From the NCBI RefSeq assembly GCF_023078355.1, contig NZ_CP095552.1, forward strand, positions 3,968,001 to 4,032,000: a stretch of 64,000 nucleotides of DNA. The letters run 5' to 3'. The position numbers were made by a program, and so were the translations under genes. This document shows, one piece after another, positions 1 through 21,822 of the stretch (the stretch's first letter is position 1; each line of letters opens with the position of its first letter). The notes under the pieces were generated by a model. It saw only the letters and a list, made by a program, of their open reading frames with translations, ran no database searches and was not told the origin of the DNA. Source of the stretch: Gordonia hongkongensis. Its GTDB lineage: Bacteria > Actinomycetota > Actinomycetes > Mycobacteriales > Mycobacteriaceae.

Positions 1-303
1 GTCGATCTCCGCCGCAAAGAAAGCCGAAGCCTGCTTCAAGATCGTGTTCGCTCGCCGCAGTTCACGGTTCTCCCGCTCCAACGCCGCGATGCGGTCAGCG
101 TCCTCACTCGTGGTGCCCGGGCGGACCCCGCCGTCGATCTCGGCCTGACGAACCCAATTGCGCAACGCCTCGGGATGGACTCCGAGCTGATCGGCGATCC
201 GCTTGATCGCACCTCTCGACGAATCGGGATCTTGTCGCGCTTCACATGCCATCCGGGTGGCCCGGTCCTTGAGTTCCTCACTGTACTTGCGTGGTGCTGC
301 CAT
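1..303 (-). CDS. IS3-family transposase OrfA, open at the window edge
   Basis: A DNA-binding subunit of an IS3-family transposase. The 101 visible codons begin MAAPRKYSEELKDRATRMA. They continue through a helix-turn-helix around residues 30-60 (IADQLGVHPEALRNWVRQ) and a leucine-zipper-like coiled coil at about 72-95 (ALERENRELRRANTILKQAS), ending in the FFAAEID stretch typical of OrfA C-termini. Family OrfA proteins are about 100 residues long, so almost the whole protein is visible. The stop codon and any frameshift into OrfB are beyond the edge. Whether the element is active cannot be judged. The start at 303 is the first ATG of the conserved N-terminus. Confidence 0.9.
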   Translation of the reverse strand, partial: MAAPRKYSEELKDRATRMACEARQDPDSSRGAIKRIADQLGVHPEALRNWVRQAEIDGGVRPGTTSEDADRIAALERENRELRRANTILKQASAFFAAEID

Positions 304-458
304 GCTCTCCATCCTTCACAGGTTCGAGAGCCTCCGACAGACCCGGGGCGGTTCACGACGCCGACGCCGACGCTGAGCAGGCGAGCGGCCAGGTGATCAG
401 CCTGAGTTGCGGGGCCGGGCCATCGACCGTTCGGTTCTTGTCGGTGCCCCCGGATACA
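1..458 (-). mobile_element. End of an IS3-type insertion sequence (partial)
   Basis: The first gene is an IS3-type OrfA reading off the left edge, so this is the OrfA-proximal end of an insertion sequence whose OrfB (integrase) lies outside the window. The outer boundary is not proven. On the minus strand a TGTATCCGGGGGCACCGAC stretch starts at about 458, and a 5'-TG end would suit the family, but the other terminal repeat is not available for comparison. The boundary could lie anywhere between 304 and 577. Nothing else recognisable lies between orfA and the DUF222 gene. Confidence 0.4.
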
Positions 459-577
459 GTGAGTTCCTAGAGGCCACAGATGAAAGACGCATATCGGCAA
501 GCGGTTACGCCGGTGTCGAACCAACGATGACGAGAAGCCCTACCTCCAGTTCTGTCCTGTGATGTGGAAGGTTCGTC

Positions 578-1891
578 ATGACAACAACACTCGCCACCAC
601 GCCGTGCCGAGAGACCGAAGGTGCCGAACACCTCGACGGTGAGGGGTATCTCGCTGTGCTGACCGCGATTCGCGAGTCGCTGTGGGATCTCGCACCTGGT
701 GGCGCAGAGCCAACCGCTCGTCAAGCGCACACCGCGATGACCCTGCTGATCGAACTCCGCGCCATCGTGGACCACCATGCCGCCGTCGGCGCCGCCACTC
801 TCGACCGCCTCGGAGTCGCCCGAGAATCGACCGGCAAGACATCCATCCTCTTGATCGCCATGGGCGCGGCCCCCACAATCGCACACCGCTGGTTACGGAT
901 TGGCAATTGCCACCCCCGGCTTACGCAGCTACCCGGCTACACCGCCGACGGCGCCATCCCCGGCGAACATGCCGACGCCATCGTCACCGGTATCGCGCAC
1001 GTCGAGCGTCGAGCACCCGAGGGTGTCTGCATCGAGGAACGAGCAGAAGTCGAGCAGGCATTGATCGCCCAGGCGATGTCCGGAGCCACCCCTGCGCAGA
1101 TCGCGAGGAGAGCCCGCGAACTGGGCAACGAGTATGCGGCCATCACCGGCGGGCTACCGCCTGGCGAAGACCGCACCATCAACGAGTTCACATTCACACC
1201 GACCGGCGACGGCAGGCTCCGCGTACGTGGCGACCTCGACACGGTCATCGCCGAAAAGCTGACCGCTGCAATCGAATCCCTGAACAGTCCGCGACCGGAG
1301 CCCGACGGATCCGACGATTCTCGGACGCCCCGCGCCCGTAACTCGGACGCCCTGGAACTCATCCTCGATGCCGCGGCCGTGGCCGACACCAGCCTCGCCA
1401 CACCGCCGAAGACCCACGTCAGCGTGCTGCTGCCGGCGACCGCTCCGGACAAGGCGAGCCTGTTGTGGATGGGCTCTATCAGTCCCACCACCGCGAGGTT
1501 GCTGGCGTGCGACTCCACGATCACCGATGTCGTGATCGACGGCGACTCCGTCCCCTTGCAGATGGGCACAACCAAGCGATTGTTTCCGGCGCACCTGCGG
1601 CGAGCGATCATCATCCGCGATCAAGGCTGCATCAAATGTGGGGCACCGGCCGGGCGCACCCACGTCCACCACATCGAGTTCTGGAGCAAGGGCGGACCCA
1701 CAGACCTGGACAACGGGTGCCTGCTCTGCGCGTCATGCCATGCCCACATCCATGCCGGTGACTGGGACATCGTCATGGGCACCGATCACCACCCCTGGTT
1801 GATCCCACCTGCATCGATCGACCGGCGGCGGAGGCCACTCCCGGCGTTCAACCGCCGCACCAGGACTCTCGATGACCGGGCCGCAGCCTGA
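578..1891 (+). CDS. DUF222 / HNH endonuclease domain protein (13E12-type)
   Basis: A 437-residue protein with an N-terminal helical DUF222 region (roughly residues 20-290) and a C-terminal HNH nuclease-like domain (about 340-400). The HNH part shows zinc-binding CIKCG, then THVHHIEFWSKGG, an LDNG turn, and CLLCASCHAHIH, which are the expected metal-binding and catalytic positions. Families of this kind occur as many dispersed copies in mycobacteria and relatives (the 13E12 repeat family). Their biological role is poorly defined, so nuclease activity is only inferred. The start at 578 is preceded by GGAAG at 566-570 and gives the full N-terminal region. It lies between an insertion-sequence end and the SRPBCC pair, in the gap left by the broken ribosomal operon. 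Confidence 0.85.
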   Translation: MTTTLATTPCRETEGAEHLDGEGYLAVLTAIRESLWDLAPGGAEPTARQAHTAMTLLIELRAIVDHHAAVGAATLDRLGVARESTGKTSILLIAMGAAPTIAHRWLRIGNCHPRLTQLPGYTADGAIPGEHADAIVTGIAHVERRAPEGVCIEERAEVEQALIAQAMSGATPAQIARRARELGNEYAAITGGLPPGEDRTINEFTFTPTGDGRLRVRGDLDTVIAEKLTAAIESLNSPRPEPDGSDDSRTPRARNSDALELILDAAAVADTSLATPPKTHVSVLLPATAPDKASLLWMGSISPTTARLLACDSTITDVVIDGDSVPLQMGTTKRLFPAHLRRAIIIRDQGCIKCGAPAGRTHVHHIEFWSKGGPTDLDNGCLLCASCHAHIHAGDWDIVMGTDHHPWLIPPASIDRRRRPLPAFNRRTRTLDDRAAA

Positions 1892-2260
1892 TCGATCCAC
1901 CTCAGTGATCGATGACCGGCTCGCATACGCGAGCGGCCGGAGAAAACCCGCGCGTCAACACTGCTGACGCAGGATCCCGACGAGGACGACGCCCTGCTCA
2001 ACACCTTCGCGCGCCGATCCGTCGGACCGCGCATGCCCTTTGAGAACTCCATAGTGTTCACGCCCGGCCTGTGGTGCGGGCGAAAAGCGTGAGGCCCCAC
2101 CTTCTTGGTGGGAGGTGGGGCCTCACAGCGGCCGGGCTCGGCACCGGTGGTGTGCTGGGCGGGATCCTCGGGCGCTGTGGCCCACCGGGTCTCGTAGCGA
2201 AAAGCGATGTCATAGAACATACTTGGCTACCGAATCCGGCGGGCGGGTAACGTCGACGCC
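1892..2260. other. Intergenic region, no gene seen
   Basis: No coding frame here has a plausible start, ribosome binding site and protein-like content. A short inverted repeat (GCTCGC-ATAC-GCGAGC, 1919-1934) lies just after the DUF222 gene and could be a weak terminator. The larger hairpin at 2089-2126 is listed separately. The last 50 bases before 2261 are less GC-rich and probably hold the promoter of the first SRPBCC gene, but no clear -35/-10 pair could be fixed. Confidence 0.5.
2089..2126 (-). terminator. Strong hairpin with a T-run on the minus strand
   Basis: A perfect 13-bp stem (GTGAGGCCCCACC at 2089-2101 pairing with 2114-2126) with a 12-base loop. Read on the minus strand it is followed by GCTTTT, as expected for an intrinsic terminator. 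On the plus strand there is no T-run. It would therefore best stop transcripts coming from the right. Confidence 0.6.
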
Positions 2261-2713
2261 ATGCCCGAAGCAAGTGCGACCATCCTCGTCCGACACCCCC
2301 TCACCACGGTGTGGGAGTACTGCCTCATCCCGGAGCACGTCGCGGCGCTGACGCCCGGCGTGATCGGCGTCGAGACCGTCACCGACGGGCCGGTCTCGGT
2401 CGGGACCGTCTGGCGCGGCCAGATGAAGGGGCTCGGCCGCGCCGTCGAGTGGACCGGCGAGTTCACGCGGGTGGATGCGCACACCGCCACCGAGTTCTCC
2501 TCCACGGAGTCACCGCTCGAGTTCGCCATCTCGGCCACGTTCGCGGAGGTTGGTCGCGGCGTCGAACTCACCTATCGCATCCGCAACGCCGGCGTCGGCG
2601 GGGCGGTCGGGAAGCTCGCCGACGCGCTGGCGATCCGCGCGTATCAGCGATCGCTCGCCGCGAACGCGAAGAAGCTGCCGCGCCTGGTCGACGAATGGGC
2701 CGCCACCCGCTGA
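2261..2713 (+). CDS. SRPBCC (START/Bet v1-like) family protein, copy 1
   Basis: A 150-residue single-domain protein of the SRPBCC fold, a hydrophobic-cavity fold used for ligand binding or polyketide and lipid handling. Family features are the N-terminal strand plus helix (VRHPLTTVWEYCLIPEHVAAL), the central strands (VEWTGEFTRVDAHT) and the long C-terminal helix (YQRSLAANAKKLPRLVDEW). The ligand is unknown. It is clearly paralogous to the protein at 2981-3436: same length, and shared MPE.SA, GEFTRVD, GK.AD and YQRSL.A blocks. No signal peptide or membrane segment is seen, so it should be cytoplasmic. The start ATG at 2261 matches the paralogue's start exactly. Confidence 0.8.
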   Translation: MPEASATILVRHPLTTVWEYCLIPEHVAALTPGVIGVETVTDGPVSVGTVWRGQMKGLGRAVEWTGEFTRVDAHTATEFSSTESPLEFAISATFAEVGRGVELTYRIRNAGVGGAVGKLADALAIRAYQRSLAANAKKLPRLVDEWAATR

Positions 2714-2980
2714 CGACGACGCGGTCCGAGGAGTGCGATGTCGGGCATCAGTCCACGAGCGATCGATCTCCGACGGAGAAATCCATGACGACGACGGTCA
2801 TGAAAGTCTTTGTTAGACATACGAATCGGGGACAATTCGGACGTAGCCTTCGGGCCGACGGGGAGTACTCTGACCGGCGGATGCATCTCGTTCGGACCGT
2901 GCACCACCCGCCCCGAGACGGTGTGCGGCGTGGCTCCGGCCCTGCCGACCCACAATCGTTCGCACACCAAGGGTTCCGTC

Positions 2981-3436
2981 ATGCCCGAATCCAGCGCATC
3001 CGTCACAGTCCAGCAACCACTCGACATCGTCTGGGACTACATGTCCGCTCCCGAACACACCACCGCCTACCTACCGGGAACCGTCGAGGTCACTCCGCTG
3101 TCCGATGGGCCACTCGCCGTCGGCTCTCAGTGCAAGGGTAAGACGGCCGTCCTCGGTCGGACCGTGGACTGGCGGGGAGAGTTCACCCGCGTCGACACCT
3201 GTAAGGAGACGGAGTTCCAGACCGTCGAAGCGCCGTTCCCGTTCACCACGCACATCTCTTTGGAGGAGACCTCCGACGGCGTCCGGGTGACGTGTCGGAT
3301 CACGTCCTCGACCGGTTTCGGCGGGGTGTTCGGCAAGATGGCCGATCCCATCGTCAACCGCATCTATCAGCGTTCGCTCACCGCGTCGATCGAGAGCGTC
3401 CCCGACCTCATCGAGGAGTGGCTCGCTCAGCAGTGA
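2981..3436 (+). CDS. SRPBCC family protein, copy 2
   Basis: A 151-residue SRPBCC-fold protein, paralogue of the gene 270 bases upstream. It aligns over its full length: MPESSASVTVQQPLDIVWDY at the start, RGEFTRVD in the middle, and FGKMADPIVNRIYQRSLTAS before the C-terminal helix. The open frame extends upstream to 2810, but the added 57 residues do not resemble the family, and the ATG at 2981 aligns with the start of copy 1, so the shorter form is annotated. Function is unknown; lipid or small-ligand binding would be typical. It is followed within ten bases by a stable hairpin at 3445-3476. The pair looks like a local tandem duplication with divergence. Confidence 0.8.
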   Translation: MPESSASVTVQQPLDIVWDYMSAPEHTTAYLPGTVEVTPLSDGPLAVGSQCKGKTAVLGRTVDWRGEFTRVDTCKETEFQTVEAPFPFTTHISLEETSDGVRVTCRITSSTGFGGVFGKMADPIVNRIYQRSLTASIESVPDLIEEWLAQQ

Positions 3437-3444
3437 CACGACAA

Positions 3445-3476
3445 CGGCCCCACCTCGCCGAAGCGAGATGGGGCCG
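3445..3476 (+). terminator. Hairpin after the SRPBCC pair
   Basis: A 14-bp stem with one mismatch (3445-3458 with 3463-3476) and a CGAA tetraloop, starting eight bases after the stop of SRPBCC copy 2. There is no T-run on the plus strand, which is common for terminators in mycolata. It probably ends the plus-strand transcript. Confidence 0.65.
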
Positions 3477-3487
3477 CTGGGGAATCG

Positions 3488-3524
3488 GTAGCACGAATGC
3501 GCTCCATGAGCGCATTCGTGCTAC
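3488..3524. terminator. Perfect 16-bp stem-loop between convergent genes
   Basis: Arms 3488-3503 (GTAGCACGAATGCGCT) and 3509-3524 pair perfectly around a 5-base loop. It lies 20 bases beyond the rpsN stop and beyond the SRPBCC terminator, so it is placed to terminate the ribosomal operon on the minus strand and to back up termination on the plus strand. No T-run is present on either side. Confidence 0.7.
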
Positions 3525-3543
3525 GAAATCCTGGGGGTGAGAG

Positions 3544-3729
3544 TCACCAGCTGGACTTCTGCACGCCCGGCAGCTCGCCGGCGTGCGCCATGTCGCGCAG
3601 GCAGATTCGGCACAGGCCGAACTTGCGGAACACCGAGTGCGGGCGGCCGCACTTGTTGCACCGGGTGTAGGCCCGCACGGCGAACTTGGGCTTCTTGTTG
3701 GCCTTGTTGACCAGAGCCTTCTTTGCCAT
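3544..3729 (-). CDS. rpsN: 30S ribosomal protein S14, zinc-binding type (uS14)
   Basis: A 61-residue ribosomal protein S14 of the zinc-containing short form, a 30S head protein. The sequence [20 protein letters not shown] is followed by the zinc ligands in CNKCGRP and CRICLRD. The frame continues upstream to 3777, but MAKKAL is the invariant family start and sits one base after the rplE stop, so 3729 is the start. It is the last gene of a block transcribed rplN-rplX-rplE-rpsN. In most bacteria rpsH, rplF, rplR, rpsE, rpmD and rplO follow directly. Here a terminator and unrelated convergent genes follow instead. Confidence 0.98.
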   Translation of the reverse strand: MAKKALVNKANKKPKFAVRAYTRCNKCGRPHSVFRKFGLCRICLRDMAHAGELPGVQKSSW

Positions 3730-3730
3730 G

Positions 3731-4312
3731 TCAGTTGTCCTTAACGTTGTTGTCCTTGAACGGGAAGCCCAGGGCACGCAGCAGCGCCCGGCCTTCGTCG
3801 TCCGTGGTGGCCGACGTCACGACGGTGATGTCCATACCGCGGGGCCGGTCGATGTTGTCGATGTTGATCTCGTGGAACATCGACTGCTCGTTCAGGCCGA
3901 ACGTGTAGTTGCCGTTGCCGTCGAACTGACGGTCCGACAGGCCGCGGAAGTCGCGGATACGCGGGAGAGCGATGGACACGAGACGGTCCAGGAACTCCCA
4001 CATGCGGTCGCCACGGAGGGTGACGCGCGCACCGATCGGCATGCCCTCGCGCAGCTTGAACTGTGCGATGGACTTGCGAGCGCGACGGATCTCCGGCTTC
4101 TGGCCGGTGATCTTGGCCAGATCCTCGACGGCGCCGTTGATCAGCTTCGCGTCACGGGCGGCGTCGCCGACGCCCATGTTCACGACGACCTTCACGACGC
4201 CCGGGATCAGCATCACGTTGGGGTATTCGAACTCTTTGTTCAGCGTGTCCTTGATCTCCTCGCGGTAGCGAGTCTTCAGGCGCGGCTGGATCTTGGGTTC
4301 AGTAGAGGTCAT
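3731..4312 (-). CDS. rplE: 50S ribosomal protein L5 (uL5)
   Basis: A 193-residue L5, which binds 5S rRNA and contacts the P-site tRNA. Recognisable blocks are LKTRYREEI near the N-terminus, [53 protein letters not shown], and the C-terminal [19 protein letters not shown]. Length is normal for actinobacterial L5. It sits one base from both rplX upstream and rpsN downstream, so it is translated as part of a tightly coupled operon. Start at 4312 gives [13 protein letters not shown], the usual actinobacterial N-terminus. Confidence 0.99.
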   Translation of the reverse strand: MTSTEPKIQPRLKTRYREEIKDTLNKEFEYPNVMLIPGVVKVVVNMGVGDAARDAKLINGAVEDLAKITGQKPEIRRARKSIAQFKLREGMPIGARVTLRGDRMWEFLDRLVSIALPRIRDFRGLSDRQFDGNGNYTFGLNEQSMFHEINIDNIDRPRGMDITVVTSATTDDEGRALLRALGFPFKDNNVKDN

Positions 4313-4313
4313 G

Positions 4314-4631
4314 TCAGATGTCCTTCCCGCTCTTGCGCGAGATCCGGACCTTCTTGCCCGTTTCCTCGTCGACGCGGTAGCCGACGCGAGTCGGGTTGCC
4401 GTCGGAGTCCACGACCATCACGTTCGAGACGTGGATCGAGGCTTCCTGGGTCACGATGCCTCCGGAGGAGGCACCGCGCTCGTTGGCCGACGCGGCGGTG
4501 TGCTTCTTGATTCGGTTGACGCCCTCGACGAGGACACGCTGGGTCTTCGGGAAGGCCTGGATGACCTTGCCCTTGGCGCCCTTGTCCTTGCCCGAGATGA
4601 CGATCACGGTGTCACCCTTGTGGACCTTCAT
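4314..4631 (-). CDS. rplX: 50S ribosomal protein L24 (uL24)
   Basis: A 105-residue L24, an assembly-initiating 50S protein. The KOW motif is at residues 1-30 ([21 protein letters not shown]), followed by [16 protein letters not shown] and the C-terminal [20 protein letters not shown]. Length and order match the standard rplN-rplX-rplE arrangement. It is separated from each neighbour by a single base, so translation is probably coupled. Confidence 0.99.
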   Translation of the reverse strand: MKVHKGDTVIVISGKDKGAKGKVIQAFPKTQRVLVEGVNRIKKHTAASANERGASSGGIVTQEASIHVSNVMVVDSDGNPTRVGYRVDEETGKKVRISRKSGKDI

Positions 4632-4632
4632 G

Positions 4633-5001
4633 TCAGATCACCTCCGGTGCCAGCGACACGATCTTCATGAACTTCTTCTCACGCAGCTCACGGCCGACCG
4701 GGCCGAAGATGCGGGTTCCGCGGGGGTCGCTCTCACCCTTGAGGATGACGGCGGCGTTCTCGTCGAAGCGGATGTAGCTTCCGTCCGCACGACGGCGCTC
4801 CTTGGTGGTGCGCACGATGACGGCCTTGACGACCTCACCCTTCTTGACGTTGCCGCCCGGGATGGCGTCCTTGACAGTGGCGACGATGACGTCGCCAATG
4901 CCGGCGTAGCGCCGCGAGGAACCGCCGAGCACGCGGATGCACAAGATCTCCTTGGCACCGGTGTTGTCGGCGACTCGCAGGCGGGATTCCTGCTGAATCA
5001 C
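4633..5001 (-). CDS. rplN: 50S ribosomal protein L14 (uL14)
   Basis: A 122-residue L14, a highly conserved protein at the 50S subunit interface. It starts [20 protein letters not shown] and includes the L14 signature around [30 protein letters not shown] and the C-terminal [17 protein letters not shown]. It is the first gene of this block, with AGGAGA a few bases upstream of the ATG. In most genomes rpsQ (S17) precedes it immediately. Here a 604-base gap with its own probable promoter separates it from the divergent NRPS operon. Confidence 0.99.
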   Translation of the reverse strand: MIQQESRLRVADNTGAKEILCIRVLGGSSRRYAGIGDVIVATVKDAIPGGNVKKGEVVKAVIVRTTKERRRADGSYIRFDENAAVILKGESDPRGTRIFGPVGRELREKKFMKIVSLAPEVI

Positions 5002-5605
5002 TCGTTAGTCTCCTTGACCTGGCTTCTTATGTACGGCGGATTTCCGACCCGACGCACACGGTCTGTTGCCATCGAACACACGCCTGCCTGGGGTTTTGAC
5101 CAGGTTGTGACACCCGGGCCGTCCGCCCCAGTGGGTTCGTGAGCCGATTCGCGACACAGCGGTGCCGCAGGCAACCCCACAAGTGTAGGGGAATGCCCAG
5201 GTCCCGGCCAAATCGATGGTCCCGGCGACCGCGCGGGGGTTTCGGATGACGCCGGGCCGGCAAAGTTTTCCGCGCACTGACCCATCTGGGGTGCACCGCC
5301 ACGCGAAGCACCCATGAGACGAGATCGACCAGACACAAGCCCGTCCGGCGAGCAATCAGTGCGAGCCGGAAGGGAGCGAAACACGGGGGGCGTGTCAGCG
5401 CCGGGGGTAATTCTCGGCTGCCGATCGTGAGCCGAACGGTCACCATGCTCCCCGGGCTCCGCAGTTCAGTCCGACAACTGCGGCCTGACGGCAAGTCCTC
5501 GACTCGGGGCCACCAGCCCCGTGAGCGATGACCGGAGTTCGAATCCCCCAGTCCGAGCCGGGTTCGACGCTGCCGTGCGGGCACGCACTCACAGGGGAGG
5601 CACGC
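5002..5605. other. Divergent promoter region between rplN and the first NRPS
   Basis: No credible gene lies in these 604 bases. The left part must carry the rplN leader and promoter (candidate at 5182-5211). The right part carries the start region of the NRPS, with AGGGGAGG at 5593-5600, five bases before a GTG. A T-loop-like TTCGAAT stretch near 5540 does not fold into a tRNA. No iron box of the IdeR type was found by eye. Confidence 0.6.
5182..5211 (-). promoter_or_regulatory. Candidate promoter of the rplN operon
   Basis: On the minus strand TTGGCC (5211-5206) and TACACT (5187-5182) are 18 bases apart, a reasonable housekeeping sigma-factor promoter for an actinobacterium. Transcription would start near 5175 and leave an rplN leader of about 170 bases. 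It is inferred from sequence only. Confidence 0.4.
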
Positions 5606-19467
<13,862 letters not shown>

Positions 19468-19471
<4 letters not shown>

Positions 19472-19725
19472 CGAACCCGTTCGACGACACCGCGGGGACC
19501 TTCCGCGTCCTCGTCAATCACGAGAACCAGCATTCCTTGTGGCCGGACTTCGCCCCCGTCCCCGACGGTTGGACCGTCGTGTTCGGTCCGTCGGGTCACG
19601 ACGAGTGCCTCGAGTACGTCGAGGAGAACTGGCGAGACATGCGGCCCGCCAGCCTGATCCGCGCGATGGAACGTTCGCAGAACAGTGAAAGGGAGGTCAC
19701 ACATGGGGCGGCACAGTATGGCTGA
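19468..19725 (+). CDS. MbtH-family NRPS chaperone, copy 1
   Basis: An 85-residue MbtH-like protein. These small proteins bind A domains and are often needed for their solubility or activity. The family signature is complete: [14 protein letters not shown], then CLEYVEENWRDMRPASL with the conserved tryptophans. The ATG overlaps the NRPS stop as ATGA and has AGGAGG seven bases upstream, so it is translationally coupled to the synthetase it most likely serves. The C-terminal ten or so residues overlap the start of the ABC ATPase gene. The second MbtH at 31846-32073 begins with the same MTNPFDD but diverges afterwards. Confidence 0.97.
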
Positions 19726-20959
19726 CACCACGTCGGCCGAAACCACTCCGGGGACCACGGCGTCGCCGTCCGGTCCGGTCACGACTCCCGGCGAGACGTC
19801 CACCGATGGCGTCTCCCCCGCCCGCAACGCCCTCGAGCTGCGCGGCCTGCGAAAGACGTTCCGCACCGGGCTGTTCGGCCGGGGTCGCCGCGTCCATGCC
19901 CTCAACGGCCTGGACCTGACCGTGCCCGCCGGCACCGTGCACGCGCTGCTCGGCCCCAACGGAGCCGGCAAGACCACCACCGTCCGCGCGGTGGCGACGC
20001 TGATGAAGCCCGACGAGGGCAGCGTCGTGGTCGACGGTGTCGACGCGCTCGCCGATCCCGGCGCAGCCCGCAAGATCATCGGCGTGTCCGGGCAGTACGC
20101 CGCCGTCGACGGGAACCTGACCGGCTTCGAGAACCTGCGGATGGTCGGTCAGCTGTACGGACTCTCCCGGGGCGAGGCCTCGGCACGGGCGCGCGAACTG
20201 ATCGCCGACCTCGCCCTGCAGGACGCCGCCGACCGCCCGATGCGTACCTACTCCGGCGGCATGCGCCGGCGGCTCGATCTCGCCGGCGCCCTGATCAACC
20301 GACCGTCCCTGGTCATCCTCGACGAACCGACGACCGGGCTGGATCCCCGTGGGCGACGCCAGATGTGGGAGGTCATCACCGAACAGGTCGCGAACGGCGC
20401 GACGGTCCTGCTCACGACGCAGTATCTGGAAGAGGCCGACGCCCTGGCCGACGAGATCACCGTCATCGACCACGGGACGATCCGGGCCCAGGGCAGTGCC
20501 GCCGACCTCAAGGCCTCCACCGGTGCGTCGATCCTCACCATCGAGGTGCGTTCGGACGGGACCGCTCACGACGAGCTGGTCGCCACGACCCTCGCCGAGG
20601 TCGGACTCGGCATGCCCGAACGACTCGACGAGTCGGATCGCCCCGACCCGGCACACACCGACAACTCACGGTGGTCCCTGCCGGTCAGCGACGGGAGCCG
20701 CAGCGCGGTCGCCGCCGTCCGGGCGCTCGACGCCGTCGGAATCGTCGTCGTCGACGCCACCGTCGCGACGCCGACCCTCGACGATGTGTTCCTGGCCCTC
20801 ACGGAGCGGGACACGCCGGACAACGATGGCGGCAGTGACCACGGCGAAACATCGGCCACGGCCGATGCCGAGACCACCGTCATCCCGACGGTGGCCGACG
20901 CCGATCCCGATCTCTCCCACGCCCCGACGACCCGAACGGATCGACTCCATGCTCACTGA
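19703..20959 (+). CDS. ABC exporter ATP-binding protein, DrrA-like
   Basis: A 418-residue ATPase subunit of a daunorubicin-resistance (DrrA) type ABC exporter. Walker A GPNGAGKTTT is at about residues 84-93, the signature YSGGMRRR follows, then Walker B LVILDEPTTGLD and the switch histidine region LLTTQYLEEAD. DrrA proteins are usually around 330 residues. This one has about 40 extra N-terminal Thr/Ser/Pro-rich residues and an acidic Thr-rich C-terminal tail. The ATG at 19703 has GGGAGG six bases upstream and lies inside the end of mbtH. An in-frame GTG at 19685 and an ATG at 19718 are weaker choices. The context implies export of the tetrapeptide product or of a lipopeptide. Confidence 0.93.
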   Translation: MGRHSMADTTSAETTPGTTASPSGPVTTPGETSTDGVSPARNALELRGLRKTFRTGLFGRGRRVHALNGLDLTVPAGTVHALLGPNGAGKTTTVRAVATLMKPDEGSVVVDGVDALADPGAARKIIGVSGQYAAVDGNLTGFENLRMVGQLYGLSRGEASARARELIADLALQDAADRPMRTYSGGMRRRLDLAGALINRPSLVILDEPTTGLDPRGRRQMWEVITEQVANGATVLLTTQYLEEADALADEITVIDHGTIRAQGSAADLKASTGASILTIEVRSDGTAHDELVATTLAEVGLGMPERLDESDRPDPAHTDNSRWSLPVSDGSRSAVAAVRALDAVGIVVVDATVATPTLDDVFLALTERDTPDNDGGSDHGETSATADAETTVIPTVADADPDLSHAPTTRTDRLHAH

Positions 20960-21731
20960 CACCGCAGTGCTGGTCGAGCGGAACCTGCTCACCGTCAAGC
21001 GAATTCCCACCCTGCTCATCAGTGCCACCATCCAGCCGCTGATGTTCGTCTTCCTGTTCGCCTACGTCTTCGGCGCGACCTTCGGCGGGGGTTCCTACCG
21101 GGAATTCCTGATGGCCGGCATCTTCACGCAGACCGTCGTCTTCAACGCCGCCTTCACCACGGTCGGCCTGGCCAACGACACCTCCGACGGCATCGTCGAC
21201 CGGCTGCGGTCGCTACCGATGTCCCGGTTGGGCGTCATCAGCGGCCGTGTCACCTCGGACATGCTCCTGGGCGTCGTCGGCCTCGCGGTGATGGTCGCGT
21301 GCGGGCTCGCCATCGGCTGGCGGGTCCAGGGCAGTGCCGGCGACGCCGCCCTCGCCTTCGGCATCATCGGACTGTTCGCGCTCGCCATGGCGTGGGTGGG
21401 TGCGGTGACCGGTCTCGCCGCGCCGAATGTCGAAGCCGCACAGAGCATCGGGTTCTTGTGGATGTTCCCGGTCACGTTCCTGTCGAGCGCGTTCATCTCC
21501 GCCCAGAGCCTGCCGGGTCCGCTGCGCGCGATCGCCGAGTGGAATCCGGTGACGGCAGTGGCGACCGCGTCCCGGCAGCTCTTCGGCAACGAGGCACCGC
21601 CGACCTTCCCCGAGGCCACCGGATGGGTGGCCGACCACGCGGTCGGATACTCGGTGGGATCGGCACTGGTCATACTGGCGGTGTGCATACCCGCCTCGCT
21701 CATCCTGTACCGCCGCGCCGCCAACCGGTGA
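20949..21731 (+). CDS. ABC exporter permease, DrrB-like (ABC-2 type)
   Basis: A 260-residue membrane permease pairing with the upstream ATPase. About six hydrophobic segments are visible: IPTLLISATIQPLMFVFLFA, a second around TQTVVFNAAFTTVG, LGVVGLAVMVACGLAIG, AFGIIGLFALAMAWVGAVTG, the IGFLWMFPVTFLSSAFIS segment, and a last C-terminal one. The PLRAIAEWNPVTAVATASR stretch near the end is typical of the DrrB/ABC-2 family. Its ATG overlaps the ATPase stop by 11 bases, so the two are translationally coupled. It is the last gene of the NRPS-mbtH-exporter operon; no clear terminator was found before sigK, 91 bases away. Confidence 0.93.
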   Translation: MLTDTAVLVERNLLTVKRIPTLLISATIQPLMFVFLFAYVFGATFGGGSYREFLMAGIFTQTVVFNAAFTTVGLANDTSDGIVDRLRSLPMSRLGVISGRVTSDMLLGVVGLAVMVACGLAIGWRVQGSAGDAALAFGIIGLFALAMAWVGAVTGLAAPNVEAAQSIGFLWMFPVTFLSSAFISAQSLPGPLRAIAEWNPVTAVATASRQLFGNEAPPTFPEATGWVADHAVGYSVGSALVILAVCIPASLILYRRAANR

Positions 21732-21822
21732 TCTGCAGGTCAGTGATCCATGGATTCGCGATCGGTAGCCCCGGGATCGACGATCACCCGAGAAATCCCT
21801 ACGTCTTCGTTACCGTGGAACC

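Noticed and set aside
2810..2980. N-terminal extension of the second SRPBCC protein
   Set aside because: The 57 extra residues match nothing in the paralogue, and the ATG at 2981 aligns with the start of copy 1.
5525..5570. tRNA-like T-loop (GTTCGAATCCCC) upstream of the first NRPS
   Set aside because: The flanking bases do not form a proper T-stem, and no acceptor, D or anticodon arm can be built around it.
5528..5605. Earlier ATG at 5528 as the NRPS start
   Set aside because: The added 26 residues have no NRPS homology and no ribosome binding site, while GTG 5606 has AGGGGAGG five bases upstream.
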